64,000 nt of DNA from Prevotella sp. ne3005 (GCF_900110085.1 NZ_FOCK01000003.1:248001-312000); one strand, 5' to 3'; positions 45,131-53,800 are shown, counted from the stretch's first letter. Numbers and translations are program-made. The notes: a model not told the origin generated them from the letters alone.

Positions 45131-45931
45131 TTATTTGAAGAGTGAACGGAGAGCGAACCAGCAATGGAGGAAGAAGGTCTGGAGGCGGCCATAGTGATGC
45201 TCCATCACCTGATAGCGCTCCAGAAGCGACTCACGATGGTGGAGCGTTGTCTGTCCTTCCTGAGTATAGCAGGCCACCACCATCTTCAGGTTGAACAGCG
45301 GCACGTTTTCCTTGGCAGCAGCTTTCATCACCCGGATGCACCAGTCGACATCGGCCGAATAACGATAGCGCAGATCGTATGGGGTGGCGATGGCGAAGTC
45401 GGCACGGGCATAGAAGGCCTGATGGCAGACGAGCATGCCCTGACGGAACGATTTCCATGAGAGCTGCTCGGGTGGGGCTAAGCGCCGATGATGGAGGAAG
45501 CGGCCTTCGCCATCGACAATATCCGTATCGCCGTAGAGGACGGCAGGCAAAGCATTTGAAGATTGAAGATTGAAGATTGAAGATTGAAAATTAACCTTTT
45601 CGACGATTCGGGTGACGGTGTCGGAGGAGGGGAGGAAGTCGCCAGCATTGAGGAAGCAGACATAGTCGCCGTCGAGGGAGCGCAGCCCTTTGTTCATGGC
45701 GTCGTAGATACCCTTGTCGGGTTCTGAAGTGACCTGCACAAGATGGCCGTTCTTCGCAGCGTTGGAACGCTCTATATAGTCGTCGACCAGCAGCAGGGTG
45801 TCGTCTGTGGAGGCACCGTCGATGATGAGGTGTAAGATGTGAGGATAGTCCTGAGACAGGACACTGTCGAGCGTACGCTGCAGCACCTTGGCGGCATTAT
45901 AGGTGATGGTGACGTAGGTGATCCTGATCAT
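45131..45931 (-). CDS. Glycosyltransferase family 2
   Basis: 266 residues, GT-A fold: VTITYNAAKVLQRTLDSVLS at the N-terminus, LIIDGASTDDTLLLVDDY, EPDKGIYDAMNKGLRSLDGD, FLNAGDFLPS with the metal-binding position, and VDWCIRVMKAA in the acceptor half. It adds a sugar to a surface glycan; donor and acceptor unknown. The gene contains a run of heptanucleotide repeats at 45556-45590 coding for NFQSSIFNLQSS, which looks like an insertion in a loop between conserved motifs. It follows the GT4 gene by 3 bp in the same operon. Confidence 0.9.
   Translation of the reverse strand: MIRITYVTITYNAAKVLQRTLDSVLSQDYPHILHLIIDGASTDDTLLLVDDYIERSNAAKNGHLVQVTSEPDKGIYDAMNKGLRSLDGDYVCFLNAGDFLPSSDTVTRIVEKVNFQSSIFNLQSSNALPAVLYGDTDIVDGEGRFLHHRRLAPPEQLSWKSFRQGMLVCHQAFYARADFAIATPYDLRYRYSADVDWCIRVMKAAAKENVPLFNLKMVVACYTQEGQTTLHHRESLLERYQVMEHHYGRLQTFFLHCWFALRSLFK
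45556..45590. repeat. Heptanucleotide tandem repeat TTGAAGA x4 (+1 degenerate) inside the GT2 gene
   Basis: Perfect TTGAAGA units at 45556, 45563, 45570 and 45577, then TTGAAAA at 45584. A change of one unit (7 bp) would shift the reading frame of the glycosyltransferase gene. Confidence 0.85.
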
Positions 45932-45934
45932 GGC

Positions 45935-47194
45935 TTAGAGTTTATAGTGTTTGAAGGCCAGCGCCTGATTGTAGACCTCGATATATTGCGAAGCCACACT
46001 CCGCTGCGAATAGTGATGGACCACCTTGTGGACGGCCTGTTCGCTCAGACGCTCATAGTCGGCTTCCTGCAGGATCCAGCGGATACCGCACGCCAGGTCG
46101 TCGGCATTGGCGTAATCTGCCACATAGCCGTTCTTCCGATGGTCGATCTCCTCTGGGATGCCACCCACCCTGAATCCGACACAGGGCACACCACAGGCCA
46201 TCGCCTCCATGATGGTGTTGGGCAGGTTTTCCGACAGCGACGGCAACACGAAGACATCGGCAGCCCGATAGACGTCGACGATACGCTGCTCGTCGTTGAC
46301 ATAACCCAGGGGATAGGCTTCCAAAGGCAGCTGGTCCACCACCTCTTCGGCATGACCTCCAAGGATGACGACCCCCAGCTGAGGCATGTCTGCCAATTGT
46401 CGGCACGCCTCGACGAGATAGCCCATGCCCTTGTTTTCGTTGGTGACCCGTTGCGAAGCAAAGAGAATCAGCTTTTTGTCGAGAGGCAGTCCCAGTCGCT
46501 GACGGGCCTCCTGCTTATTACCTCTTTTATATATATGGGTGTCTATCGGGTTTGGCACACTCGTCACCTTCTGGCCATCCAGCAGGGCACTCTTCTTCGC
46601 CTCAGACTCCAGCCAATGACTGCAAGCCACGAAGTAGATGCTCTCGTTTTCGATCATACGACGCTTCTTCTGCCATATCGTGGTGGAGAGATCGTTGCGC
46701 GAACCACCTCCCGGCAGGAGCCGACAATGGTGGCACTGACTGGTGAAGTGACGACAGCCCAGCGTGACATGACAGATGGCCGTGGCTGGCCAGATATCGT
46801 GCATCGTCCACACCACTGGCTTGCCGCTACGCAGTATCTGACGGATGCCACTCAAGGAGAGCATACCCTGATTGATCCAGTGGAGGTGGATGATGTCGGC
46901 CTCCTGGAATTCACGCAAGCGGGTGATGTCGGCACCCGTATTGGCAATATCCACCTCAAAGAGATGTCGGCGCTGAAAGCGGAGCCTACAGAAGATGACC
47001 AACCGCTCCCAAAGAAAGCGCCAGCGATTCATGGGCGACTTCGGAAGACTGACCACCGTCAGGGAGTCGGTATCCTTATCGCGCACCAGCATCTTGGCCT
47101 TGACACCATTATTGATTAGTGCCATCATCAGACGGTTTGCAGCTACAGCTGCCCCACCCGTCCGATCGCTTGTATTGATGATCAGTACTCTCAT
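45935..47194 (-). CDS. Glycosyltransferase family 4
   Basis: 419 residues, GT-B fold. N-terminal VLIINTSDRTGGAAVAANRL, acceptor-side HLHWINQGMLSL and VWTMHDIWP, then the donor domain with ILFASQRVTNENKG, GGHAEEVV and the E-x7-E motif SLSENLPNTIMEAMACGVPCVG. The CHVTLGCRHF...CHHC cysteines and WxxK pattern resemble GT4 enzymes of exopolysaccharide clusters. The ATG at 47194 is only 4 nt after the promoter's TTTG box, so translation is probably from a leaderless mRNA; a later start would remove the first beta strand. Confidence 0.9.
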   Translation of the reverse strand: MRVLIINTSDRTGGAAVAANRLMMALINNGVKAKMLVRDKDTDSLTVVSLPKSPMNRWRFLWERLVIFCRLRFQRRHLFEVDIANTGADITRLREFQEADIIHLHWINQGMLSLSGIRQILRSGKPVVWTMHDIWPATAICHVTLGCRHFTSQCHHCRLLPGGGSRNDLSTTIWQKKRRMIENESIYFVACSHWLESEAKKSALLDGQKVTSVPNPIDTHIYKRGNKQEARQRLGLPLDKKLILFASQRVTNENKGMGYLVEACRQLADMPQLGVVILGGHAEEVVDQLPLEAYPLGYVNDEQRIVDVYRAADVFVLPSLSENLPNTIMEAMACGVPCVGFRVGGIPEEIDHRKNGYVADYANADDLACGIRWILQEADYERLSEQAVHKVVHHYSQRSVASQYIEVYNQALAFKHYKL

Positions 47195-47198
47195 ACTG

Positions 47199-47230
47199 CA
47201 AAGGTAGTGAAAACGGAGTAAAAAACCAAA
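47199..47230 (-). promoter_or_regulatory. Promoter of the glycosyltransferase operon
   Basis: Minus strand TTTG (47230-47227), 20-nt spacer, TACCTTTG (47206-47199), then ATG after 4 nt. Confidence 0.75.
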
Positions 47231-47341
47231 TTAATTTGAATAAATCCAAGGAAAATGCATAAAAATTACTTGTCTGCGCACACATGCGCTTGATGTAAAT
47301 CAAGAATGAAGGTTGAAATTACACTTAAAATGTGAAAATGC

Positions 47342-47373
47342 TTGCAAGATAAGAAAATATGTTGTACCTTTGC
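47342..47373 (+). promoter_or_regulatory. Promoter of the small RNA
   Basis: TTG at 47342-47344, 20-nt spacer, TACCTTTGC at 47365-47373, reading into a gene-free region. Confidence 0.7.
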
Positions 47374-47379
47374 ATCGTC

Positions 47380-47616
47380 AAAAGGTTAATAGATTGTTTT
47401 AGGTTAGTAGTAATATTTATAGTTTTAGGTTTTTAGTTATTGGTAAAAGAAAGTTTTCAACTGTAGGATAACAGGAGGTCGCTGCGAAGCTCCCTTTTAA
47501 ACTTTCAAATTTTTAGCTCTTGTGAGCTGAAAATTTCTTTTAGAGAAAAGGATTTTTAGTTAAACATAGGCTTTTTTGATGCCACAGCTCGTGAGAGTTG
47601 CGGCATCTTTCTTTTT
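47380..47616 (+). ncRNA. Probable structured small RNA with own promoter and terminator
   Basis: A consensus promoter (47342-47373) reads into about 240 nt with no open frame and ends at a strong terminator. Within it: GAAAGTTT (47449-47456) pairs with AAACTTTC (47499-47506) and encloses a small GGAG/CTCC hairpin (47474-47493); a 10-bp hairpin has arms 47510-47519 and 47524-47533 (one G-U); the 3' end has GATGCC (47578-47583) / GGCATC (47602-47607) with six further inner pairs, followed by TTTCTTTTT. The downstream gene ispF is on the other strand, so this is not its leader. A 6S-like regulatory RNA (such as Bacteroidales-1) is one possibility; the class is not assigned. Confidence 0.65.
47578..47616 (+). 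terminator. Terminator of the small RNA
   Basis: Stem GATGCC-A-CAGCTC / GAGTTG-C-GGCATC with GTGA loop, then TTTCTTTTT. Confidence 0.8.
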
Positions 47617-47621
47617 AATAG

Positions 47622-47647
47622 GTCTCGCCCGCTTCCGCGGGCGAGAC
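47622..47647. terminator. GC-rich hairpin between the small RNA and ispF
   Basis: Perfect 11-bp stem GTCTCGCCCGC (47622-47632) / GCGGGCGAGAC (47637-47647), loop TTCC. It has no clear T-run on either side but could block read-through in both directions. Confidence 0.55.
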
Positions 47648-47675
47648 TAATGATGGCAATTGCTCGTGAGAGTTG

Positions 47676-48155
47676 CTATTGCTTTTCTATTAATACGACG
47701 GCGTAGGCGGAGATGCCTTCCTCGCGACCAGTGAAGCCGAGCTTCTCCGTCGTGGTGGCCTTGATGGAGATGTCGTCCTCATCACAGCCGCAGATCTGGG
47801 CCATACAGGCTTTCATAGCGGGGATGTGGGGATTCATCTTGGGGCGCTCAGCACAGATGGTGGCATCGATATTACCCAGACGATAGCCTTTTGTGGCAAT
47901 CAGTTCGATGGTCTTCTTGAGGATCACCTTGCTGTCCATGCCATCCGTAAACTCAGCGGTGTCAGGGAAATGGTAGCCGATGTCGCGCATATTGGCGGCA
48001 CCGAGCAGGGCGTCGCAGATGGCGTGCAACAGCACGTCGGCATCGCTATGACCAAGGAGTCCCTTACTATGTTCAATCTTAATGCCGCCCATCCAGAGAT
48101 CACGGCCTTCTACTAACTGATGGACATCATAGCCCATTCCAACTCTAATCTTCAT
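47676..48155 (-). CDS. ispF: 2-C-methyl-D-erythritol 2,4-cyclodiphosphate synthase
   Basis: 159 residues, normal length. Makes the cyclic diphosphate intermediate of the MEP isoprenoid pathway. Motifs: GMGYDVHQL (zinc-ligand Asp and His), LLGHSDADVLLHAICDALLGA (third zinc ligand His), DIGYHFPDT, and the C-terminal KATTTEKLGFTGREEGI. It is 19 bp downstream of porV in the porU-porV-ispF order also known from Porphyromonas gingivalis. Confidence 0.97.
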   Translation of the reverse strand: MKIRVGMGYDVHQLVEGRDLWMGGIKIEHSKGLLGHSDADVLLHAICDALLGAANMRDIGYHFPDTAEFTDGMDSKVILKKTIELIATKGYRLGNIDATICAERPKMNPHIPAMKACMAQICGCDEDDISIKATTTEKLGFTGREEGISAYAVVLIEKQ

Positions 48156-48174
48156 ATCTTACTTTTTTACCTTT

Positions 48175-49365
48175 TTACCTTCTAAACAAGTCCTTAATGC
48201 CATCCATATCGAAGGCGAGGGTGAAGCGCAGCGTCTGATCCAGCGGGTTGCTGCGAGCCGTAGAGATGACATAGCCCACATCGAGCGAGAAGACACTCAT
48301 GCGGAAGCCACCACCCACGGTGAAATATTTCAGGTTGCCCTTCGACTCACTCTGATGATGATAGCCTGCACGCAGCGAGAACTGGTCGTGGTAGACATAT
48401 TCCGCTCCTACGCTCCATTGTATCTCCTCCAGCTCTTCCTTAAAGCCGCCTGGCGCATCGGAGAAGCTCTTGAAGATACCACTGATGGCACTGATGTCGC
48501 TATACTCACGGCGCACACGGTCCTGGTAGTCGCTGGTAGACTCTCCCTCCTCCTGGCGAGGCACGGTGGGCACCAGCAGTTTATTGGCATCAGCAGAGAT
48601 GGAGAAGCGGTTGTACTCATCGACAGGTATCATGAGCGAAGCACCCAGACGAAGGTTGGCTGGCAGGAACTGACTCTCCTCATCACCGTAATAGGATATC
48701 TTACTACCGAGGTTGGACATATTTAAGCCAATGCCCAACTGGCACTCACGGCTGCCCATCATCACGTAGTTGTTATAGTACATCGCCAAGTCGGCAGCGA
48801 AGGCCGAGGCTGGCTTGGAGTCTTCACTGTAGTCGTAACGCAGGTCGCTGTAGATCCAACGGATGGCAGCCGCCAACGATATTTTCTCGCTGAGCATCAG
48901 CGAGTAGGCCACATCGAGCGACATCTCATAGGGGCGGACACTCATGCCATCATCGGCAAACACCTCACCAAGCGAGAAATAACGCAACGAACCCGAGATG
49001 GCCGAGTAGTCGCCAATACGGTAATAGCCTGCCAGATAGGCAAGGTCGATATCGTTGACAATCTGACGGAGCCAAGGGGTGTAGTTCAGGGCAATGCCCG
49101 CACGACTGATGCAGAAGGGATACTTAGCGGGGTTCCAGTACTGGGAGTTGACATCAGGATCGGTGGCCACACCAACATCACCCATACCTGCCGAGCGGGC
49201 ATCGGGGGCGATGGTCTGGGATACGACAGCATGGTCAACGGGATTGAACATCGTGCTTTTATCGTCCTGAGCAAGCGCTATTAAAGGTAAAAAGGTAAAA
49301 AGGTAAAAAAGTAGAGTCCTTTTTACCCATCTTCCTACCTGATATGTTTTATTCTTTATTCCCAT
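48175..49365 (-). CDS. porV: Type IX secretion outer-membrane protein PorV (LptO)
   Basis: 396 residues, close to the known ~390. FadL-like 14-strand barrel: DARSAGMGDVGVATDPDVNSQYWNP after the signal peptide, repeated aromatic strands, and the closing TLRFTLAFDMDGIKDLF. PorV is the shuttle and attachment partner that carries sorting-domain cargo from the translocon to the PorU sortase. The signal peptide is coded partly by a tandem octamer repeat (49283-49314), and the N-terminus before it (MGIKNKTYQVGRWVKR) is unusually long. PorU is encoded directly upstream. Confidence 0.93.
   Translation of the reverse strand: MGIKNKTYQVGRWVKRTLLFYLFTFLPLIALAQDDKSTMFNPVDHAVVSQTIAPDARSAGMGDVGVATDPDVNSQYWNPAKYPFCISRAGIALNYTPWLRQIVNDIDLAYLAGYYRIGDYSAISGSLRYFSLGEVFADDGMSVRPYEMSLDVAYSLMLSEKISLAAAIRWIYSDLRYDYSEDSKPASAFAADLAMYYNNYVMMGSRECQLGIGLNMSNLGSKISYYGDEESQFLPANLRLGASLMIPVDEYNRFSISADANKLLVPTVPRQEEGESTSDYQDRVRREYSDISAISGIFKSFSDAPGGFKEELEEIQWSVGAEYVYHDQFSLRAGYHHQSESKGNLKYFTVGGGFRMSVFSLDVGYVISTARSNPLDQTLRFTLAFDMDGIKDLFRR
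49283..49314. repeat. Octanucleotide repeat AAAGGTAA x3 (+1 degenerate) in porV signal-peptide codons
   Basis: Perfect units at 49283, 49291 and 49299, then AAAAGTAG at 49307. Related CTTTTTAC-type repeats lie in the porU-porV spacer (about 49386-49430) and before ispF (about 48160-48178). Confidence 0.8.
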
Positions 49366-49440
49366 TATCTCTATTTGCCTTATTCTTTTTTTACCTTTTT
49401 ACTTTTTTACCCTTTTACCTTTAAATAACGTACGCACACC

Positions 49441-52400
49441 TTAATTATTGCCTAGCACAATCAATTTAACGGTCTTGGAGCTGCCACCATCAAGTTGGAA
49501 GCGACAAAGATAGACGCCAGTCTGCATCCGTGAGCCGCCGTCGATCGTGAGATTCCAATCGAGTGTATAGGTATTACCCATGGCATAACCCGTCTCCGTA
49601 TGGTGCCAAAGTTGGCGACCAGAGAGGTCGAAGACGTCAAGCGTCAGGGATAGTTCACTGCCCACACGGTCGTGGTTGATGACAAACGATGTATGGCCTA
49701 CGGCTGGGTTTTTCGTGCAGACCACACCAAAGCCATCCGAGGAGCCACCTTTTACCACCTCGAAGACGAGTTCGGAGGTTGAGGAGTTGTTCAGCACATC
49801 CCAGGCCCTGAAGCGCAGGCGATGCTGACCCTCGCTGAGTTCGGGGATGCTGAAGCCAATGGTGCCACTGCGATAGTCGCCAAAGTCGTAGGCGAAATAA
49901 TTGTTAAGGTTATAAGTCCTCGAGAGTTCGCCATCGACGACGAGTTCCAGGTCGTGGCCGATACTACTGCCCGAGGCATTGATACCACTCTCGTCGTAGA
50001 GTTCAGCCATGAAGTAAGGCGTGCTGTTCACCTTGTCGCCGTTGGTGAAAGTTTTGGCATTCAGATAGCAGTAGATGTTAGGACCAATGGAGTCTGTATG
50101 CACGCCACTGCCAGCAGAGAGCAGAAAACTGCCATTCTCACCGTGGGCCGTCAGCGACTGGTCATTGTTCATGGCATACAGCGTCATGAGTCCATTACCA
50201 TCCGTATAGCTGATATCCTTGGGAACGGCAAAGGTGATATGGAACCTGCCTCCGACAATACTATCGGACCCACTATAGAGCGTCTTCGTACGGTCTTTGT
50301 AGACAAAAGGCTCATCGGCCCCGTCAGAACCCGTATCGTTCAACTTACAGGTGATGGTTTCCTCGGCATCCCTCACTGTGGCTGTGACAATACCGTTGAA
50401 TCCGGATGCCTGCGATTCTCCATGGACGATATGGCCGCTGATGCGAGCCACAGAACCCGCACTCAGCTGTATGTCACTACTGACGGACTGGCCATTGATG
50501 CTGTCGATCACCACTTGGGCCTGAGGACAGGCCAGCCGCAGGGCAGGATCACCCAGCAGGCTGTATTGCAGCTTGTTGGGCGTGATATCCGCTCCCTCGC
50601 TGACAAGGTCGCACTTGGCTCGACGCACAGCCTCGCCAATGGTGTTGCCTGGCGAGAGCACATAATTGGTAAAGGCCAGATTCATCACCTCATTATAGGA
50701 AGCATAGACGGTTCGCGTGGTTCCGAAGAAGGCCACACCCCCACCCCGCTCACTGAGCATCACGGTCTCACCGATATTCTCCTCCTGTCCGTCGAAAGGC
50801 ATGATATCGCAAGAAGCAGTCACCCATAGGGGCAACCGTTTCGTGACAGACTCCTCGAAGTCGCCCAGCTTCATCACCAGTTCATGGGAGAAGGCGTAAG
50901 GGGCACCATGTCCACAGTAGTTCATGATGAGCGCCCCGCTCTCCATCTGCTGTTTGATAAGGCGCGTCACATCGGGATAGCTATAGCCCGTAGAGGAAGA
51001 GGTACGCGTATAGGCATCCCAGTAGATCTTCTTCAGCAGATAGCCCGGATAGCTGGTTTCCACCAGGGTGGCCACCTTGTCGGCACTGGTCATGTGGGAA
51101 TTGCCGTTTCCGTCGTCGCCCATCATGCAGATGGTGTTCTGCCACGCGCCAGCCTCATCGTTGTTGGCATAGCCGACGGTCTTGTCGACGAGGACGGTGG
51201 CCTGTTCCACAGTCCGCGCAGGGAATCGCCCTACGGCCACATCGGGCTTGCCCTGATAGGTATAGCCACTGAGCGAGGGCTGCTGGATCTGTTCGCCATC
51301 ATCGAGCAGGCAGAAGAAGTCGTCGCTCACAAAGCAGTTGACGGCACTGAACGAGTTGTCGCTCTCATAACAGAGCAGGAAATCGTCAGGGTCACAGCCA
51401 CTCCACTCAGAACAATGCATGCGATTATCCCAGGCCCCATCGCCAAAGAGCAAGAGGTAACGGGGCATATCGGCCTCTGTCGCTGCCCTGTCGTAAAGCA
51501 TCTTCAGATAGCGGCGATAGGCCGTGGCATCAGGCGTGCCGCTGGAGAACTCATTATACAGTTCGTCTGCAGGAACGATTCTTACCCTCAGACCGTCTTT
51601 CTGCTCATGGAGCGCCTTGATGCGCTCTGCCTGAGCCAGCCATTTCTGCAAGGTGGGGATGATAATCACCATATCCACTGCCCCATCGGCATGGTGATCC
51701 TGGTTCGTAATCTGATACACATATTCCGGCTCAGGCAATGAGGCCGTCTGGAAATCTGGCCTTGCCTTTGGTTCTTCATGCCGGAGGTCAAGCCAATCGA
51801 GCCTGACGTTAGCGCCAGAGGTCTGGGTAATGGTGATGGCGTTTTCTGCCTGCAGACCCTCCAAGGCGAAGGTCCGAATCTGCTCTGCAGCCTTCGTATA
51901 GGCATCGAGGGAGGTTGTGGCGGATATGGCTCCTACCATCTTACCATTCACCTCCACCATTGCCTCGTAAGAGCCGTCGCTTGTAAGGGCCACCGTCAGT
52001 TGGCCCGTTGTGCCTGTAGCCTGGAGGGTATAGGTCTGGGGTGCCCCAACCGTATAGAGCGTCTTGTCGAAGAGGTTCCTGCCTCCATGATACCAGGCAT
52101 AGTCGTCAACCTCGTATAGTGAATGATAGTCATGATTGGCTGGATAGTGGTCGGCTACCAATTGCGTCGCCTCAACAGTAAGCGGATCGCCTTCACGCTC
52201 TGTGAGGAAGTAATAGCCATAGTCGGAATAGGGATTGCGGGTACGGATAAGCGTATCCTTCGATGCCCAGGTCACAGGGCCTGTAGCATAGAAAATCCTT
52301 CGGCCATTTACCGTCGAGGTGGCCACTTCCTGCAGATCGTCTGTCGAAGAAAGATAGTCGCCCGTCAACGTCTCTGGCTGCAAGGCTCCGCCATAACCAT

Positions 52401-52965
52401 AAATCCTCACACGATTGATATCCGTAAAACCCGCTTGACGGACGAGCGACTCAGACAACTGATAAAAGCCGCTCTCTGGGATACGTATCTTGGCCCAAGT
52501 GCCTTCTCGTAGCACGGATTGGGCAGCATAACGGTCTGACGATCCACGAGTCAGGCTCCTGGCATGAGCCCTCTGCGCCCTGACAGCCAACTTAAAGCTC
52601 ACCAGCTTCTGGTATCTGCCATGGCGAAACACCAAGGGCACAAACGACACGTCGAGCACACCTTGTTTTCTAACCACGCCAACCGATTGATGGATGGAGG
52701 GCATCGTGGGCAGAGGTTCACTGGTGATGGCATGATAACGGCGGATATCCTCTGCCGACATATCGATAAACTCCGGATACTCGATGCTGACGGTATAGGA
52801 AGAATCAGCATAGTTCACGCCCAACGACTTCTGCCAACTGAACACAGGCAATAAAGAGTCAATCCTGACCTGCTGAGCAGTCAGATCCACATACACTTGT
52901 GCCTCTGCCAACGGACAGAGCAACAAGAGCATGAAGCCAATTATCAGCCTACAGAGACTCTTCAC
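49441..52965 (-). CDS. porU: Type IX secretion sortase PorU
   Basis: 1174 residues, close to the ~1158 of P. gingivalis PorU. Signal peptide ending PLAEAQ; N-terminal prodomain-like beta region; gingipain-type C25 peptidase domain about 410-790 with catalytic His686 (NYCGHGAPYAF) and Cys719 (VTASCDIMPFDG); Ig-like domains; and a C-terminal sorting-like domain (VFDLSGRQLWHHTETG, TGVYLCRFQLDGG). PorU removes the C-terminal signal from type IX cargo and joins it to A-LPS at the surface. Cargo candidate in the window: the GH13 amylase. Confidence 0.95.
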   Translation of the reverse strand: MKSLCRLIIGFMLLLLCPLAEAQVYVDLTAQQVRIDSLLPVFSWQKSLGVNYADSSYTVSIEYPEFIDMSAEDIRRYHAITSEPLPTMPSIHQSVGVVRKQGVLDVSFVPLVFRHGRYQKLVSFKLAVRAQRAHARSLTRGSSDRYAAQSVLREGTWAKIRIPESGFYQLSESLVRQAGFTDINRVRIYGYGGALQPETLTGDYLSSTDDLQEVATSTVNGRRIFYATGPVTWASKDTLIRTRNPYSDYGYYFLTEREGDPLTVEATQLVADHYPANHDYHSLYEVDDYAWYHGGRNLFDKTLYTVGAPQTYTLQATGTTGQLTVALTSDGSYEAMVEVNGKMVGAISATTSLDAYTKAAEQIRTFALEGLQAENAITITQTSGANVRLDWLDLRHEEPKARPDFQTASLPEPEYVYQITNQDHHADGAVDMVIIIPTLQKWLAQAERIKALHEQKDGLRVRIVPADELYNEFSSGTPDATAYRRYLKMLYDRAATEADMPRYLLLFGDGAWDNRMHCSEWSGCDPDDFLLCYESDNSFSAVNCFVSDDFFCLLDDGEQIQQPSLSGYTYQGKPDVAVGRFPARTVEQATVLVDKTVGYANNDEAGAWQNTICMMGDDGNGNSHMTSADKVATLVETSYPGYLLKKIYWDAYTRTSSSTGYSYPDVTRLIKQQMESGALIMNYCGHGAPYAFSHELVMKLGDFEESVTKRLPLWVTASCDIMPFDGQEENIGETVMLSERGGGVAFFGTTRTVYASYNEVMNLAFTNYVLSPGNTIGEAVRRAKCDLVSEGADITPNKLQYSLLGDPALRLACPQAQVVIDSINGQSVSSDIQLSAGSVARISGHIVHGESQASGFNGIVTATVRDAEETITCKLNDTGSDGADEPFVYKDRTKTLYSGSDSIVGGRFHITFAVPKDISYTDGNGLMTLYAMNNDQSLTAHGENGSFLLSAGSGVHTDSIGPNIYCYLNAKTFTNGDKVNSTPYFMAELYDESGINASGSSIGHDLELVVDGELSRTYNLNNYFAYDFGDYRSGTIGFSIPELSEGQHRLRFRAWDVLNNSSTSELVFEVVKGGSSDGFGVVCTKNPAVGHTSFVINHDRVGSELSLTLDVFDLSGRQLWHHTETGYAMGNTYTLDWNLTIDGGSRMQTGVYLCRFQLDGGSSKTVKLIVLGNN

Positions 52966-53085
52966 TAATATAAGTAACGTACCCCCGCGCGATTTATTGC
53001 GTCATCTTTAAGACAATTTATCCACTCTCAGTTGAACTTATCAAAAGATTTTCAACGCTCGATGGCCCACAACCTCCTCGGCTTC

Positions 53086-53121
53086 AAAAAGCAAGTGCCA
53101 TCCTGTAATAGGGTGGCACTT
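53086..53121 (-). terminator. Intrinsic terminator after the duplicated-domain gene
   Basis: Stem AAGTGCCATCC (53093-53103) / GGGTGGCACTT (53111-53121), 11 bp with one G-U, followed on the minus strand by GCTTTTTG. Confidence 0.78.
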
Positions 53122-53142
53122 CTCTTTGGTCCAACAATCAGG

Positions 53143-53754
53143 CTATTTCCTTTTGCCGTTCCATTGTCCTGACGGTGTGGCGTCGTTGTACCCCCATTTG
53201 CCAGTGAAGGCCGAGAAGTCGGAGTTGAAATCGAAAACGAATTTGCCTTTGCCGTTCGACTGGTACCACCAACCAGTCACAGTGTGCCCCGAAATAGTAC
53301 CTTCTATGCGGCCGTCAGACCATTTGTATGTACCAGTGATTTTATTGCCATCCCGCTGGATGGTCATTTCTTTAAAGTCAGTGTCGTAAGTACCCAACAA
53401 CACAATGGCTGATGCTGGTGCTGATGCGCCGCCAATTCTTTTGCCGTTCCATTGTCCTGACGGTGTGGCGTCGTTGTACCCCCATTTGCCAGTGAAGGCC
53501 GTGAAGTCGGAGTTGAAGTCGAAAACAAATTGGCCTTTACCATTCGACTGGTACCACCAACCAGATGCAGTATGTCCCGAAATCGTACCATCTAGGCGAC
53601 CGTCAGCCCATTTGTATGTGCCAGTGAATTTGCTGCCATCCTGCTGGATGGTCATTTCTTTAAAATCAGTATCGTAAACGCCCGTAGCGTTTTGTGCTTC
53701 CATTAACGAAATCGGAAGAAGCAGTGACAGAAGTGTAAATAATAGAATTCTCAT
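53143..53754 (-). CDS. Secreted protein of two near-identical beta domains
   Basis: 203 residues. Signal peptide ending SLMEAQ, then two ~80-residue copies (about 25-104 and 120-203), each running GxYDTDFKEMTIQ, DGTISGHT, GWWYQSNGKG, FTGKWGYNDATPSGQWNGKR. The copies are also almost identical as DNA, so the duplication is recent or kept uniform by gene conversion. The repeat resembles small lipocalin/avidin-like sandwich modules that are common but uncharacterised. Function unknown; probably periplasmic or surface binding. Promoter at 53801-53832. Confidence 0.82.
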   Translation of the reverse strand: MRILLFTLLSLLLPISLMEAQNATGVYDTDFKEMTIQQDGSKFTGTYKWADGRLDGTISGHTASGWWYQSNGKGQFVFDFNSDFTAFTGKWGYNDATPSGQWNGKRIGGASAPASAIVLLGTYDTDFKEMTIQRDGNKITGTYKWSDGRIEGTISGHTVTGWWYQSNGKGKFVFDFNSDFSAFTGKWGYNDATPSGQWNGKRK

Positions 53755-53800
53755 AATTAGTTGAATTTTAGTTAATGACTATCTCAAAGACTTGATGGTG

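Noticed and set aside
44778..45194. 138-codon frame upstream of hcp
   Set aside because: It covers the hcp promoter and the octamer repeat and has no protein-like composition.
45556..45590. CRISPR-like array
   Set aside because: Units are 7 bp without spacers; a simple tandem repeat. No cas genes are present and no CRISPR array was seen in the window.
45839..47119. 426-codon open frame on the + strand
   Set aside because: It lies opposite the two glycosyltransferase genes, which have clear family motifs; the + frame has none.
49822..50829. 335-codon open frame on the + strand
   Set aside because: Antisense to porU, no recognisable protein pattern or start signal.
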